Assembly: GCF_001693515.2 (NCBI RefSeq)
Contig: NZ_CP042968.1
Coordinates: 6,386,001 to 6,450,000 of the forward strand
DNA from: Bradyrhizobium paxllaeri
GTDB taxonomy: Bacteria; Pseudomonadota; Alphaproteobacteria; Rhizobiales; Xanthobacteraceae
Direction: 5' to 3'
Length of the DNA: 64,000 nt
Made by a program: the position numbers and the translations under genes. Below are positions 16,090 to 23,331 of this stretch, in pieces. A model generated the notes under the pieces. It ran no database searches, was not told the origin of the DNA, and was given only the letters and a program-made list of their open reading frames with translations. The first letter of the stretch is position 1, and the number at the start of each line of letters is the position of its first letter.

Positions 16090-17118
16090 TCACTTGGTGT
16101 TCGTACCAGAGGTCTTCTTGACCTGTTCGACATATTTGTTGGTGTAGGTCTTGGTCACGTCGATATTGGCCTTGGCGACCTCCGGCGACCCCTCGCTGAA
16201 CACCGCGAGCACCGCGTCCGCGCCCTTGGGATCCATCTTGCCGGTCAGCGAATACATCGGGATCGTATTCTTCAGCGCCGCCAGATAAAGTTCCTTGTTC
16301 TTGCCGACGATTTCCTCGGGCATCTTCGCCATGATCTCTTCCGGCGAATGCGAGTGAATCCAGTCGAGCGTGTTGACGATCGCCGTGGTCAGCGCCTGCA
16401 CTTCCTTTTCGTGCGACTTGATCCACGCCGTGGTCGTGTAGAGCGCGCCGCCGGGATATTCGCCGCCGAACACGGCGAGCGTGTCCTTCGTGCTGCGGGT
16501 GTCGGCCAGTATCTTCAAATCGGGATAGCTGCCCTGCAAAACGGTGACGGAGGGATCGAGCATCACGGCCGCTTCAATCTGGCCCTGCTGCATCGCCGCC
16601 ACGGCAGTTGCGCCGAGCCCGACGCCGATCACCGAGGCGCTGGTCGGGTCGAGGCCGTTCTTCTTCAACAGATACTTCAGGAAAAAGTCCGTCGAGGAGC
16701 CCGGCGCACTGACGCCGACTTTTTTGCCGGCCAGATCCTTGATCGATTTGATGTCATTGGTGTGCTTGGGCGACACCACCAGCACCAGGCCGGGGTAGCG
16801 GTCATAGATCACGAACGACTGCAGCTCCTGCTTCTTGGCGGCCAGATTGACGCAGTGGTCGAAATAGCCCGACACCACGTCGGCGCTGCCGCCGAGCACG
16901 GCTTTGAGCGCGTCCGAGCCGCCCTTGAGGTCGACCAGCTCGACCGCCAGCCCTGCCTTTTCATATTCGCCGAGCTGCTTGGCCAGCACCGTCGGCAGAT
17001 AGCACAGGCAGGAGCCGCCCCCGATCGCGACGGTGACCTTGCTTTGCGCTGCGGCAAGCCCGGTCGTGAGCGTCAGCGCGAGCAGCGAGGCGGCCAGCCG
17101 GCCGAGCAGTTTCTTCAT
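16090..17118 (-). CDS. NitT/TauT-type ABC transporter substrate-binding protein
   Basis: A 342-residue periplasmic protein (SsuA/TauA/NMT1-like). The signal peptide (1-24) ends GLAAAQ. The mature part has VAIGGGSCLCYLPTVLAKQLGEYEKAGL, GGSDALKAVLGGSADVVSGYFD and DLAGKKVGVSAPGSSTDFFL. The start at 17118 has GGAGGAAG upstream. The matching permease and ATPase lie 1.4 kb away at 18538-20153 in the same direction, separated by two genes on the other strand. The ligand (sulfonate, nitrate, thiamine precursor or aromatic) cannot be decided. Confidence 0.9.
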   Translation of the reverse strand: MKKLLGRLAASLLALTLTTGLAAAQSKVTVAIGGGSCLCYLPTVLAKQLGEYEKAGLAVELVDLKGGSDALKAVLGGSADVVSGYFDHCVNLAAKKQELQSFVIYDRYPGLVLVVSPKHTNDIKSIKDLAGKKVGVSAPGSSTDFFLKYLLKKNGLDPTSASVIGVGLGATAVAAMQQGQIEAAVMLDPSVTVLQGSYPDLKILADTRSTKDTLAVFGGEYPGGALYTTTAWIKSHEKEVQALTTAIVNTLDWIHSHSPEEIMAKMPEEIVGKNKELYLAALKNTIPMYSLTGKMDPKGADAVLAVFSEGSPEVAKANIDVTKTYTNKYVEQVKKTSGTNTK

Positions 17119-17180
17119 GACTTCCTCCATTGGTTGCGCGGCAAGATAAAGCAGCGGGCCGGCCTTGAGAAGCTATCGCC

Positions 17181-17303
17181 GTCATTCCGGGATGGTCCGC
17201 AGGACCAGACCTCAGGGGTGCAATTGCACCCCGGGGAATCTCGAGATTCTCAGGGGCGCGAGCGCGCCCCTGAGTTCGATGCTTCGCATTGCCCCGGAAT
17301 GAC
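17181..17303. repeat. Palindromic repeat, GTCATTCCGGG family (long variant)
   Basis: Bounded by GTCATTCCGGGATGGTCC and GCCCCGGAATGAC, with internal nested hairpins (GGGGTGCAATTGCACCCC and CAGGGGCGCGAGCGCGCCCCTG). It lies between the binding-protein gene and the cupin gene. Confidence 0.85.
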
Positions 17304-17381
17304 ATCGGTGGGGTGCTGGTCAGTTGACGACCGGCGGAATAGCATAGCTTCACAACAAACAATACAGGGGAGGACTATCCA

Positions 17382-17831
17382 ATGAACCGCCTGGCTACCG
17401 TGTTATCGCTCGCCGCCGCTTTCGCCGCCGGCTGCAGCGTCACCCATCTGCTGCGTCCGGCGATCGCCGCCGAGAACATCACCGCGCAGGTCATCCATAC
17501 CGGCGAACTCGAAGGCGATAAGCTTGGCATGCCCTCGGGCACCGGCATGCGCTCAAAACTGTTCGTCGCCGCCGACGGCATGACCATCTCGATCCAGGAC
17601 GGCAATGTCGGCAAGCACATGCATCCCAACACCAACGAGATCCAGTACATCCTCGACGGCACCGGCACCATCTGGCTGGGCGACAAGGAAGTGCGGGTGA
17701 AGCCGGGCGACCTCGTGGTGATCCCGAAAGGCACCGCGCATGGCGGCACCAAGCCCGATGGCCGAACGCTGAAGGCGATCGCGATCAAGACGCCACCGCA
17801 GGCGCCTGATGATACGAAGATGCTGAATTGA
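17382..17831 (+). CDS. Exported cupin-domain protein
   Basis: A 149-residue protein. The signal peptide (1-29) contains FAAGCSVTHLLRPAIAA. The cupin barrel (about 55-140) has GKHMHPNTNEIQYILDGTGTIWLGDKE and the second motif PGDLVVIPKGTAHGG, giving metal-ligand histidines and a glutamate. The start has GGGGAGGA upstream. The role is unknown; a periplasmic metal enzyme or a small-molecule binder is likely. It sits between the split parts of an ABC transporter but is on the opposite strand. Confidence 0.85.
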   Translation: MNRLATVLSLAAAFAAGCSVTHLLRPAIAAENITAQVIHTGELEGDKLGMPSGTGMRSKLFVAADGMTISIQDGNVGKHMHPNTNEIQYILDGTGTIWLGDKEVRVKPGDLVVIPKGTAHGGTKPDGRTLKAIAIKTPPQAPDDTKMLN

Positions 17832-17850
17832 GTCTGCACGTCGTAGAATC

Positions 17851-17942
17851 GTAGGGTGGGCAAAGGCGCTCTTCGCGCCGTGCCCACCAGCCATCCGCAT
17901 CGCAGTCTCGATGGTGGGCGCGCTTCGCCTTGCCCACCTTAC
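17851..17942. repeat. Paired REP (BIME), GTAGGGTGGGC family
   Basis: GTAGGGTGGGCAAAGGCGC at the left and GCGCTTCGCCTTGCCCACC plus TTAC at the right form an inverted pair around a spacer. The second arm ends 18 bp before the OsmC-like start codon, so the repeat forms part of that gene's leader. Confidence 0.9.
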
Positions 17943-17959
17943 GTTCTGTGGAGGATCAC

Positions 17960-18421
17960 GTGCCAACAGGGAAAACATACAAATCCTTTCAGTACCGGAA
18001 CAACCTGATCTGGGACACCGCTCGCCGCGGCCGAATATCCGCACCCGGCAAGCCCGATATCGAGATCGGCAGTCCTCCCGAATTCAAGGGAGAGGCGGGT
18101 GTGTGGGCTCCCGAAGAAATGTTAGTCGCCGCGCTGAATGCCTGCATGATGCTGACGTTTGTAGCGTTCGCCCAAGGTAAGAGGCTGGAGTTTGTGGCCT
18201 ACGAAAGCGCCGCAGAAGGCCTGCTGGCAAACGTCGACGGCAAGTATCGGATTGTCGAAGTCAACGTTCGGCCAATCGTGGTCTTGAGATCGGAGACCGA
18301 TATCGAGGCTGCGCGCACGATCATGACCGAGGTGAAGGCAAACTGCTTCATTTCCAACTCGATCACCGCTGACGTGATACTGGCTCCGCAGTTTAAGCTG
18401 GCATCCGATGTCGTCACCTAA
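17960..18421 (+). CDS. OsmC family protein
   Basis: A 153-residue OsmC/Ohr-fold protein. WAPEEMLVAALNACMMLTFVAFA contains the first conserved cysteine, and EVKANCFISNSI the second, as expected for thiol peroxidases of this fold. The start is the GTG at 17960 with GGAGG upstream. The length fits the OsmC subgroup. It probably detoxifies organic hydroperoxides, but many family members are uncharacterised. Confidence 0.87.
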   Translation: MPTGKTYKSFQYRNNLIWDTARRGRISAPGKPDIEIGSPPEFKGEAGVWAPEEMLVAALNACMMLTFVAFAQGKRLEFVAYESAAEGLLANVDGKYRIVEVNVRPIVVLRSETDIEAARTIMTEVKANCFISNSITADVILAPQFKLASDVVT

Positions 18422-18436
18422 TCGGCCCCCGGGATC

Positions 18437-18514
18437 GTAGGGTGAGCAAGGGCACGCCGTGCCCACCGTCCAGCGTCAGCAGATGGTGGGCACGCTTCGC
18501 TTTGCCCACCCTAC
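18437..18514. repeat. Paired REP (BIME), GTAGGGTGGGC family
   Basis: GTAGGGTGAGCAAGGGCACG at the left pairs with GCTTCGCTTTGCCCACC plus CTAC at the right. It sits between the convergent OsmC gene and the ABC permease gene and could act as a bidirectional hairpin. Confidence 0.88.
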
Positions 18515-18537
18515 GAATCCTGCGATGGCGAAGAGAC

Positions 18538-19326
18538 CTACCCCCTGCCCTCCGCCGCCGTCGGCCGCCACACCAGCAACCGCTTTTCGACCAGCGTCAC
18601 CACCATGTCGATCAGGATGACGAAGGCTGAGAGCACGAACATGCCGGCGAACACGGCGGCGACGTCGAACACGCCTTCGGCCTGCTGGATCAGGTAGCCG
18701 AGGCCTGCCGCCGATCCCAGATATTCGCCGACGACGGCGCCGACCACGGCAAAGCCGACCGCCGTATGCAGCGACGAGAACATCCACGACAGCGCCGACG
18801 GCCAGTAGACGTGGCGCGTCAATTGCCGCTCGTTCATGCCGAGCATGCGGCCGTTATCAAGCACCGTGTTCGAGACTTCCTTGACACCCTGATAGACGTT
18901 GAAGAACACGATGAAGAACACCAGCGTCACACCGAGCGCGACCTTGGACCAGATGCCGAGCCCCAGCCACAACGCGAAGATCGGCGCCAGCACCACGCGC
19001 GGCAGCGCGTTGATCATCTTGACATAGGGATCGAACACCGCGGCGACGAGCGGCTTGCGCGCGAACCAGAACCCGACCAGCACGCCGCCAATCGATCCGA
19101 TCACGAAAGCGAGGATCGATTCCCAAAGCGTGATAAAAAGGTGCTTCCAGATCACGCCCGTCGTGAACCACTTCACGACCTGGCTGCCGACATCGATCGG
19201 GTTGGAGAAGAAGAACGGCGGCAACAGAATGCGGCCGAACAGCGGGACAGTGGTGAGGACGTGCCACATCGCGAGCGCAACGACCGCGACCAGCAATTGC
19301 AGCGACAGCAGCGTCAGGCGCGACAT
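18538..19326 (-). CDS. NitT/TauT-type ABC transporter permease
   Basis: A 262-residue inner-membrane permease (BPD_transp_1) with about six helices. The coupling segment NVYQGVKEVSNTVLDNGRMLGMNERQLTRHVYWPSALSWMFSSL is typical of SsuC/TauC-like proteins, as is the end GVFDVAAVFAGMFVLSAFVILIDMVV. Its start overlaps the ATPase stop by one base (TGATG), so the two are co-translated. It probably works with the binding protein at 16090-17118. Confidence 0.92.
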   Translation of the reverse strand: MSRLTLLSLQLLVAVVALAMWHVLTTVPLFGRILLPPFFFSNPIDVGSQVVKWFTTGVIWKHLFITLWESILAFVIGSIGGVLVGFWFARKPLVAAVFDPYVKMINALPRVVLAPIFALWLGLGIWSKVALGVTLVFFIVFFNVYQGVKEVSNTVLDNGRMLGMNERQLTRHVYWPSALSWMFSSLHTAVGFAVVGAVVGEYLGSAAGLGYLIQQAEGVFDVAAVFAGMFVLSAFVILIDMVVTLVEKRLLVWRPTAAEGRG

Positions 19327-20153
19327 CAGCCTGCCTCCGCCGCTTGCGTCGACTGTACATAACCCTTCATTACTTCGTCCTTCAGCACGCTCCAGATTTC
19401 GCGGTGCAGTTCGTGAAATTGCTTTTCCATTCGCACTTCCGAGATGTCGCGCGGGCGCGGCAGCGTCACCCGCCAGTCGCCGATGATGCGTGCCGAGGGG
19501 CCGGCCGACATGATGACGACGCGGTCGGCGAGCGCGATCGCCTCTTCGAGATCGTGGGTGACGAACAGCACCGCCTTGCGGTCGGCGTTCCACAATTCGA
19601 GCAGCAGATTGCCCATGATCTGCCGGGTCTGCGCATCCAAGGGACCGAACGGCTCGTCCATCAGGAGGATTTTGGGATCACGGATCAGCACCTGCGCCAG
19701 GCCGACGCGCTTGCGCTGGCCGCCGGACAGCATGTGCGGATAGCGGTTGGCGAAAGCGCCAAGCCCCACCGAGGTAAGCCAGCCCTGCGCCCGCTGCAGC
19801 GCCTGCTCGCGCGGCGCGCCCTTGATCTCCAGCCCGATCGCGACATTGTCGATCGCGGTCTTCCAGGGAAACAGCGCGTCCGCCTGGAAGAGATAGCCGG
19901 CGTCGCGGTTGAGGCCGGCCAGCGGCTGGCCGAAGATCCTCACCGATCCCGCCGCCGGCTTCAGCAGCCCGGCCGCGACGTTGAGCAGCGTCGATTTCCC
20001 GCATCCGGTCGGGCCCACGATGGCGACGAATTCGCCATGGGCCACGTTCAGGCTGGCCCGTTCCACCGCCGTATAGACGCGATCCCCGGCCACGCGAAAC
20101 GCCACCGTCGCATCGTCAAGCGCGACCGCGGCCGGCTGTGCGGTATCTGCCAT
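19326..20153 (-). CDS. NitT/TauT-type ABC transporter ATP-binding protein
   Basis: A 275-residue ATPase. Walker A is GPTGCGKST, the signature is LSGGQRKR, Walker B is ILLMDEPFGPLD, and the H-loop is FVTHDLEEAI. The pattern LFQADALFPWKTAIDNVAIGLE is typical of TauB/SsuB-like proteins. First gene of a two-gene unit with the permease; divergent from the OpuC-like operon at 20280. Confidence 0.93.
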   Translation of the reverse strand: MADTAQPAAVALDDATVAFRVAGDRVYTAVERASLNVAHGEFVAIVGPTGCGKSTLLNVAAGLLKPAAGSVRIFGQPLAGLNRDAGYLFQADALFPWKTAIDNVAIGLEIKGAPREQALQRAQGWLTSVGLGAFANRYPHMLSGGQRKRVGLAQVLIRDPKILLMDEPFGPLDAQTRQIMGNLLLELWNADRKAVLFVTHDLEEAIALADRVVIMSAGPSARIIGDWRVTLPRPRDISEVRMEKQFHELHREIWSVLKDEVMKGYVQSTQAAEAG

Positions 20154-20239
20154 ATTTCTCCCCAAATCTTTGGAGGGATGCCTTAGCGGTTACGCGGGAT
20201 AAGTTCAACGCGGCGTCATGACGTGGTAGTTGGTCTCTT

Positions 20240-20262
20240 ACCCTCCCCCTCCAGGGGAGGGT
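20240..20262. repeat. Short palindromic repeat ACCCTCCCC/GGGGAGGGT
   Basis: A perfect 9-bp inverted repeat with a 5-nt loop in the 126-bp divergent intergenic region between two ABC transporter operons, ending 17 bp before the start codon at 20280. It matches a GC-rich hairpin that I recall as common in Bradyrhizobium intergenic DNA. Confidence 0.6.
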
Positions 20263-20279
20263 GAAGAATTCGAGACCGC

Positions 20280-21065
20280 ATGAACCCTCCTCTGATCGCC
20301 TACGGAAATGTCGGAAAAACATTCGATGGCGGCCGCGTCGTCGCCGTCGACGATGTCTCGCTCGATGTCGCCGAGGGTGAGTTCCTCGCCATTGTCGGCG
20401 GCTCCGGTTCGGGCAAGACCACGCTGCTGCGGCTCGCCAACCGGCTGATCGAGGCGGATACCGGCACCATCACGGTAGAAGGCGAGGATGTGCGCAACGT
20501 CGATCCGATCCTGTTGCGGCGGCGGATCGGTTATGTGTTCCAGAGCGGCGGGCTGTTTCCGCATCTCACCGTCGCCGGCAATGTGGGTATCACCCCAAAA
20601 CTTCTGGGCACGCCGCCTGCGGAAATTTCCGCGCGGGTGGATGAACTGCTCGATCTTGTCAGGCTCGATCGCGCGCCATATCGCGACCGCCTGCCGCACG
20701 AACTTTCCGGCGGCCAGCGCCAGCGCGTCGGCGTGGCGCGGGCGCTCGCCGCAAGGCCGCGCATCGTGCTGATGGACGAGCCGTTCGGCGCGCTCGATCC
20801 ACTCACCCGCGACGCGCTCGGCGAGGATTTTCGCGAGTTGCATCGCAAGCTCGGCCTGACCACGGTCATGATCACCCATGACATGACGGAAGCGATCCTG
20901 CTCGCCGACCGCATCGCGGTCATGCGCGGTGGGAAACTGCTGGCACAAGGCACGCCAGCCGAGTTGTCCGCCTCCAACGATCCCTATGTCGGCGAACTCC
21001 TGCGCACACCACGGCGACAGGCCGAGCGACTGGGTGCGCTGCTGCCGCAGGACGGTGCGGCATGA
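20280..21065 (+). CDS. OpuC/ProV-like osmolyte ABC transporter ATPase
   Basis: A 261-residue ATPase of the glycine betaine/carnitine/choline class. Walker A is GGSGSGKTT, the Q-loop is YVFQSGGLFPHLTV, the signature is LSGGQRQR, Walker B is IVLMDEPFGALDP and the H-loop is MITHDMTEAI. The CBS pair often found in ProV is absent, as in short OpuCA-type proteins. Its stop overlaps the start of the permease gene (ATGA). The partner contains both permease and binding domains. Confidence 0.92.
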   Translation: MNPPLIAYGNVGKTFDGGRVVAVDDVSLDVAEGEFLAIVGGSGSGKTTLLRLANRLIEADTGTITVEGEDVRNVDPILLRRRIGYVFQSGGLFPHLTVAGNVGITPKLLGTPPAEISARVDELLDLVRLDRAPYRDRLPHELSGGQRQRVGVARALAARPRIVLMDEPFGALDPLTRDALGEDFRELHRKLGLTTVMITHDMTEAILLADRIAVMRGGKLLAQGTPAELSASNDPYVGELLRTPRRQAERLGALLPQDGAA

Positions 21066-22621
21066 ACATGTCAGCAGATCCGCGCCTGGCGGAAGCATGG
21101 GGCCACCTGCCCGACTATCTCGGCAGCCACGTCCGGGTCAGCCTCGCCGCGCTGGCGCTGGGATTGATCGTCAGCCTGCCGCTCGCGATTCTTTCGCGCC
21201 ACCGGCCGGTGCTGCGCGGCGCGCTGCTGGGAATCGCCAGCATCGTGCAGACGGTGCCGGGGCTGGCGTTGCTCGCACTGTTCTATCCGCTGCTGCTGGC
21301 GCTCGCGGCGCTGTCGCTGTCATGGTTCGGCGTCGGCTTTTCCGCGTTCGGATTTTTGCCCGCGGTGCTGGCGCTGGCGCTCTATTCGATGCTGCCGGTG
21401 CTGCGCAACACCATCACTGGCCTGCAGGGCGTCGATGCCGCGATTCTTGAGGCGGCGCAGGGTGTCGGCATGACGCCGCGACAATCGCTGTTCACGGTGG
21501 AACTGCCGCTGGCGCTGCCGGTGATGATGGCGGGCATCCGCACTGCGGCGGTCTGGGTGATCGGCACCGCAACGCTGTCGACGCCAATCGGCCAGACCAG
21601 CCTTGGCAATTACATCTTTGCAGGGCTGCAGACCCAGAACTGGGTGTTCGTGCTGTTCGGCTGCGTTGCCGCCGCCGTGCTGGCGCTGGCGGTGGATCAA
21701 TTGCTGGCGTTGATCGAAAGCGGATTGCGTAACCGCAGCCGTCTGCGCGCTGCGCTCGGCGGCGCCGGGATCGCGGTGCTGGTCGTCGCTACGCTGGCGC
21801 CGGCGATGACACGCCCGCAAACGGGCTACGTCGTCGGCGCCAAGACCTTTACCGAGCAATATGTGCTCTCCGCGTTGATCGGGCAGCGGCTGAAGGCGGC
21901 CGGGCTCTCCGCGACGACGCGCGAAGGTCTCGGCTCCAGCGTGATCTTCGAGGCGCTGAAGGCTGGCGATATCGACGTCTATGTCGATTATTCAGGCACG
22001 CTGTGGGCCAACCAGTTCCAGCGCAACGATATCAGGCCGCGCCAGGAGCTGGTGGCTGAACTGAAGATGCTGCTCGCAAGGCAGAACATCACGCTCCTGG
22101 GCGAACTCGGCTTCGAGAACGCCTATGCGCTGGTGATGCCGCGCAAGCGCGCCGAACAACTCGGCATCCGCACCATCGCCGACCTCGCCTCGCGCGCGGC
22201 CAACATGACGATCGCCGGCGACTATGAATTCTTCTCGCGGCCCGAATGGACGGCGCTGCGCAAGACTTACGGGCTCTCGTTCCGCGGGCAACGACAGATG
22301 CAGCCGGACTTCATGTATGCGGCGGTCGCCTCCGGCGAGGTCGACGTCATCGCCGGCTACACCAGCGACGGACTGATCGCGAAATACGACCTGGTCACGC
22401 TTGGCGACGTCAGGCACGCGATCCCGCCCTATGACGCCATCGTGCTGCTGGCGCCGAAGCGCGCCGATGACGACGGCTTGCAGAAAGCGCTTGCGCCACT
22501 GCTCGGCAAGATCGACATCGCGACGATGCGCGAGGCGAATTTGCGCGCGGCCGGTAACGATGCGGCGAGTTCGGCGGATGCGGTCGCGCAGTGGCTGTGG
22601 GAGAAGGTGGGGAAGAAGTGA
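21062..22621 (+). CDS. OpuC-like permease fused to substrate-binding domain
   Basis: A 519-residue fusion. Residues 1-220 are an OpuCB-like permease with about five to six helices and the loop LQGVDAAILEAAQGVGMTPRQSLFTVELPLALPVMMAGI. A further helix (about 235-255) leads to an OpuAC-type binding domain (260-515: GAKTFTEQYVLSALIGQRL, GDIDVYVDYSGTLWA, GYTSDGLIAKYDLVTLGD). Such fusions are known for osmoprotectant systems and put the receptor beside its channel. Ligand candidates are glycine betaine, choline or related compounds. Confidence 0.93.
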   Translation: MNMSADPRLAEAWGHLPDYLGSHVRVSLAALALGLIVSLPLAILSRHRPVLRGALLGIASIVQTVPGLALLALFYPLLLALAALSLSWFGVGFSAFGFLPAVLALALYSMLPVLRNTITGLQGVDAAILEAAQGVGMTPRQSLFTVELPLALPVMMAGIRTAAVWVIGTATLSTPIGQTSLGNYIFAGLQTQNWVFVLFGCVAAAVLALAVDQLLALIESGLRNRSRLRAALGGAGIAVLVVATLAPAMTRPQTGYVVGAKTFTEQYVLSALIGQRLKAAGLSATTREGLGSSVIFEALKAGDIDVYVDYSGTLWANQFQRNDIRPRQELVAELKMLLARQNITLLGELGFENAYALVMPRKRAEQLGIRTIADLASRAANMTIAGDYEFFSRPEWTALRKTYGLSFRGQRQMQPDFMYAAVASGEVDVIAGYTSDGLIAKYDLVTLGDVRHAIPPYDAIVLLAPKRADDDGLQKALAPLLGKIDIATMREANLRAAGNDAASSADAVAQWLWEKVGKK

Positions 22622-22643
22622 GGTGTGCCGACGGCCCCTCCCC

Positions 22644-22670
22644 GTCATTGCGAGCGTAGCGAAGCAATCC
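22644..22670. repeat. Short repeat, GTCATTGCGAGCG family
   Basis: GTCATTGCGAGCGTAGCGAAGCAATCC, a palindromic half (GAGCGTAGCGAAGC). Related full palindromes are seen at 27802-27878. It sits directly upstream of the REP that borders the RAYT gene. Confidence 0.75.
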
Positions 22671-22685
22671 ATCGTGCCGCAGGCC

Positions 22686-22717
22686 GTAGGGTGGGCAAAG
22701 CGAAGCGTGCCCACCAT
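22686..22717 (+). repeat. REP unit, left border of the RAYT gene
   Basis: GTAGGGTGGGCAAAGCGAAG followed by CGTGCCCACC. It is the mirror of the unit at 23277-23307. Its edge lies next to the RAYT stop codon (22719-22721). Confidence 0.9.
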
Positions 22718-22718
22718 T

Positions 22719-23240
22719 CTATTCGCCGAATGCCCCCTTGATGTCGTGCAGATCGCCACCCCAATCCTCGGCGAGCACTCCTCGATCTACATAACGGTGG
22801 AAACTGCTATGCGGCCAATCGGATACGCGCGTGACATACCCATGCTTCACCGGGTTGAAATGAATGTAATCGACATGACGTTCGAAATCTTCGTCATCTC
22901 GAATTGCATGTTCCCAGTAACGGCGCTGCCAGATGCCTTTTTCTCGTTTGGCGACCTTACTCTTTGATCTGGCTTGAGCGTCGAGGCCGCGCGAAAATCC
23001 ACTCTTTATAAGGCTCCACCGCGTAGAAAAATCTGCGCCGCCGTCCGGCAATGCCCAAAGCGCGTGAATATGATCCGGTAGGACACAGATCGCGATTGTT
23101 TCAAATGGGTGTTGTCGTTGAACGGTCTGATAGATGCGCCTTAGGCGATCGACTTCTTCAACCAATAACGCGCTCGGTCGCTGCGCGAGGACGACGGTGA
23201 AGAAGAAGATGCTGCCCTTGGCACGAACATATCGCGGCAT
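22719..23240 (-). CDS. REP-associated tyrosine transposase (RAYT, Y1 transposase-like)
   Basis: A 173-residue single-strand transposase of the IS200/IS605-related Y1 superfamily. The HUH motif is in CVLPDHIHALWALPDGG, and the presumed nucleophile tyrosine is in DYIHFNPVKHGYV, a hallmark of RAYTs. The gene is bounded on both sides by REP units in inverted orientation (22686-22717 and 23277-23307). This is the REPtron layout thought to spread REPs through a genome. The length is at the short end for RAYTs, but both catalytic motifs are present. It is a domesticated-type enzyme and not a classic insertion sequence. Confidence 0.93.
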   Translation of the reverse strand: MPRYVRAKGSIFFFTVVLAQRPSALLVEEVDRLRRIYQTVQRQHPFETIAICVLPDHIHALWALPDGGADFSTRWSLIKSGFSRGLDAQARSKSKVAKREKGIWQRRYWEHAIRDDEDFERHVDYIHFNPVKHGYVTRVSDWPHSSFHRYVDRGVLAEDWGGDLHDIKGAFGE

Positions 23241-23276
23241 GAAATACCATACCGCAACCTGACGTAGTTTGAAAGA

Positions 23277-23307
23277 TGGTGGGCACGCTTCGCTTTGCCC
23301 ACCCTAC
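23277..23307 (-). repeat. REP unit, right border of the RAYT gene
   Basis: TGGTGGGCACGCTTCGCTTT followed by GCCCACCCTAC, the inverse of the left border unit, 36 bp upstream of the RAYT start codon. On the other side the sulfatase-like gene ends at 23332. Confidence 0.9.
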
Positions 23308-23331
23308 GAGATCTCGCAATAACGGAGAGAG

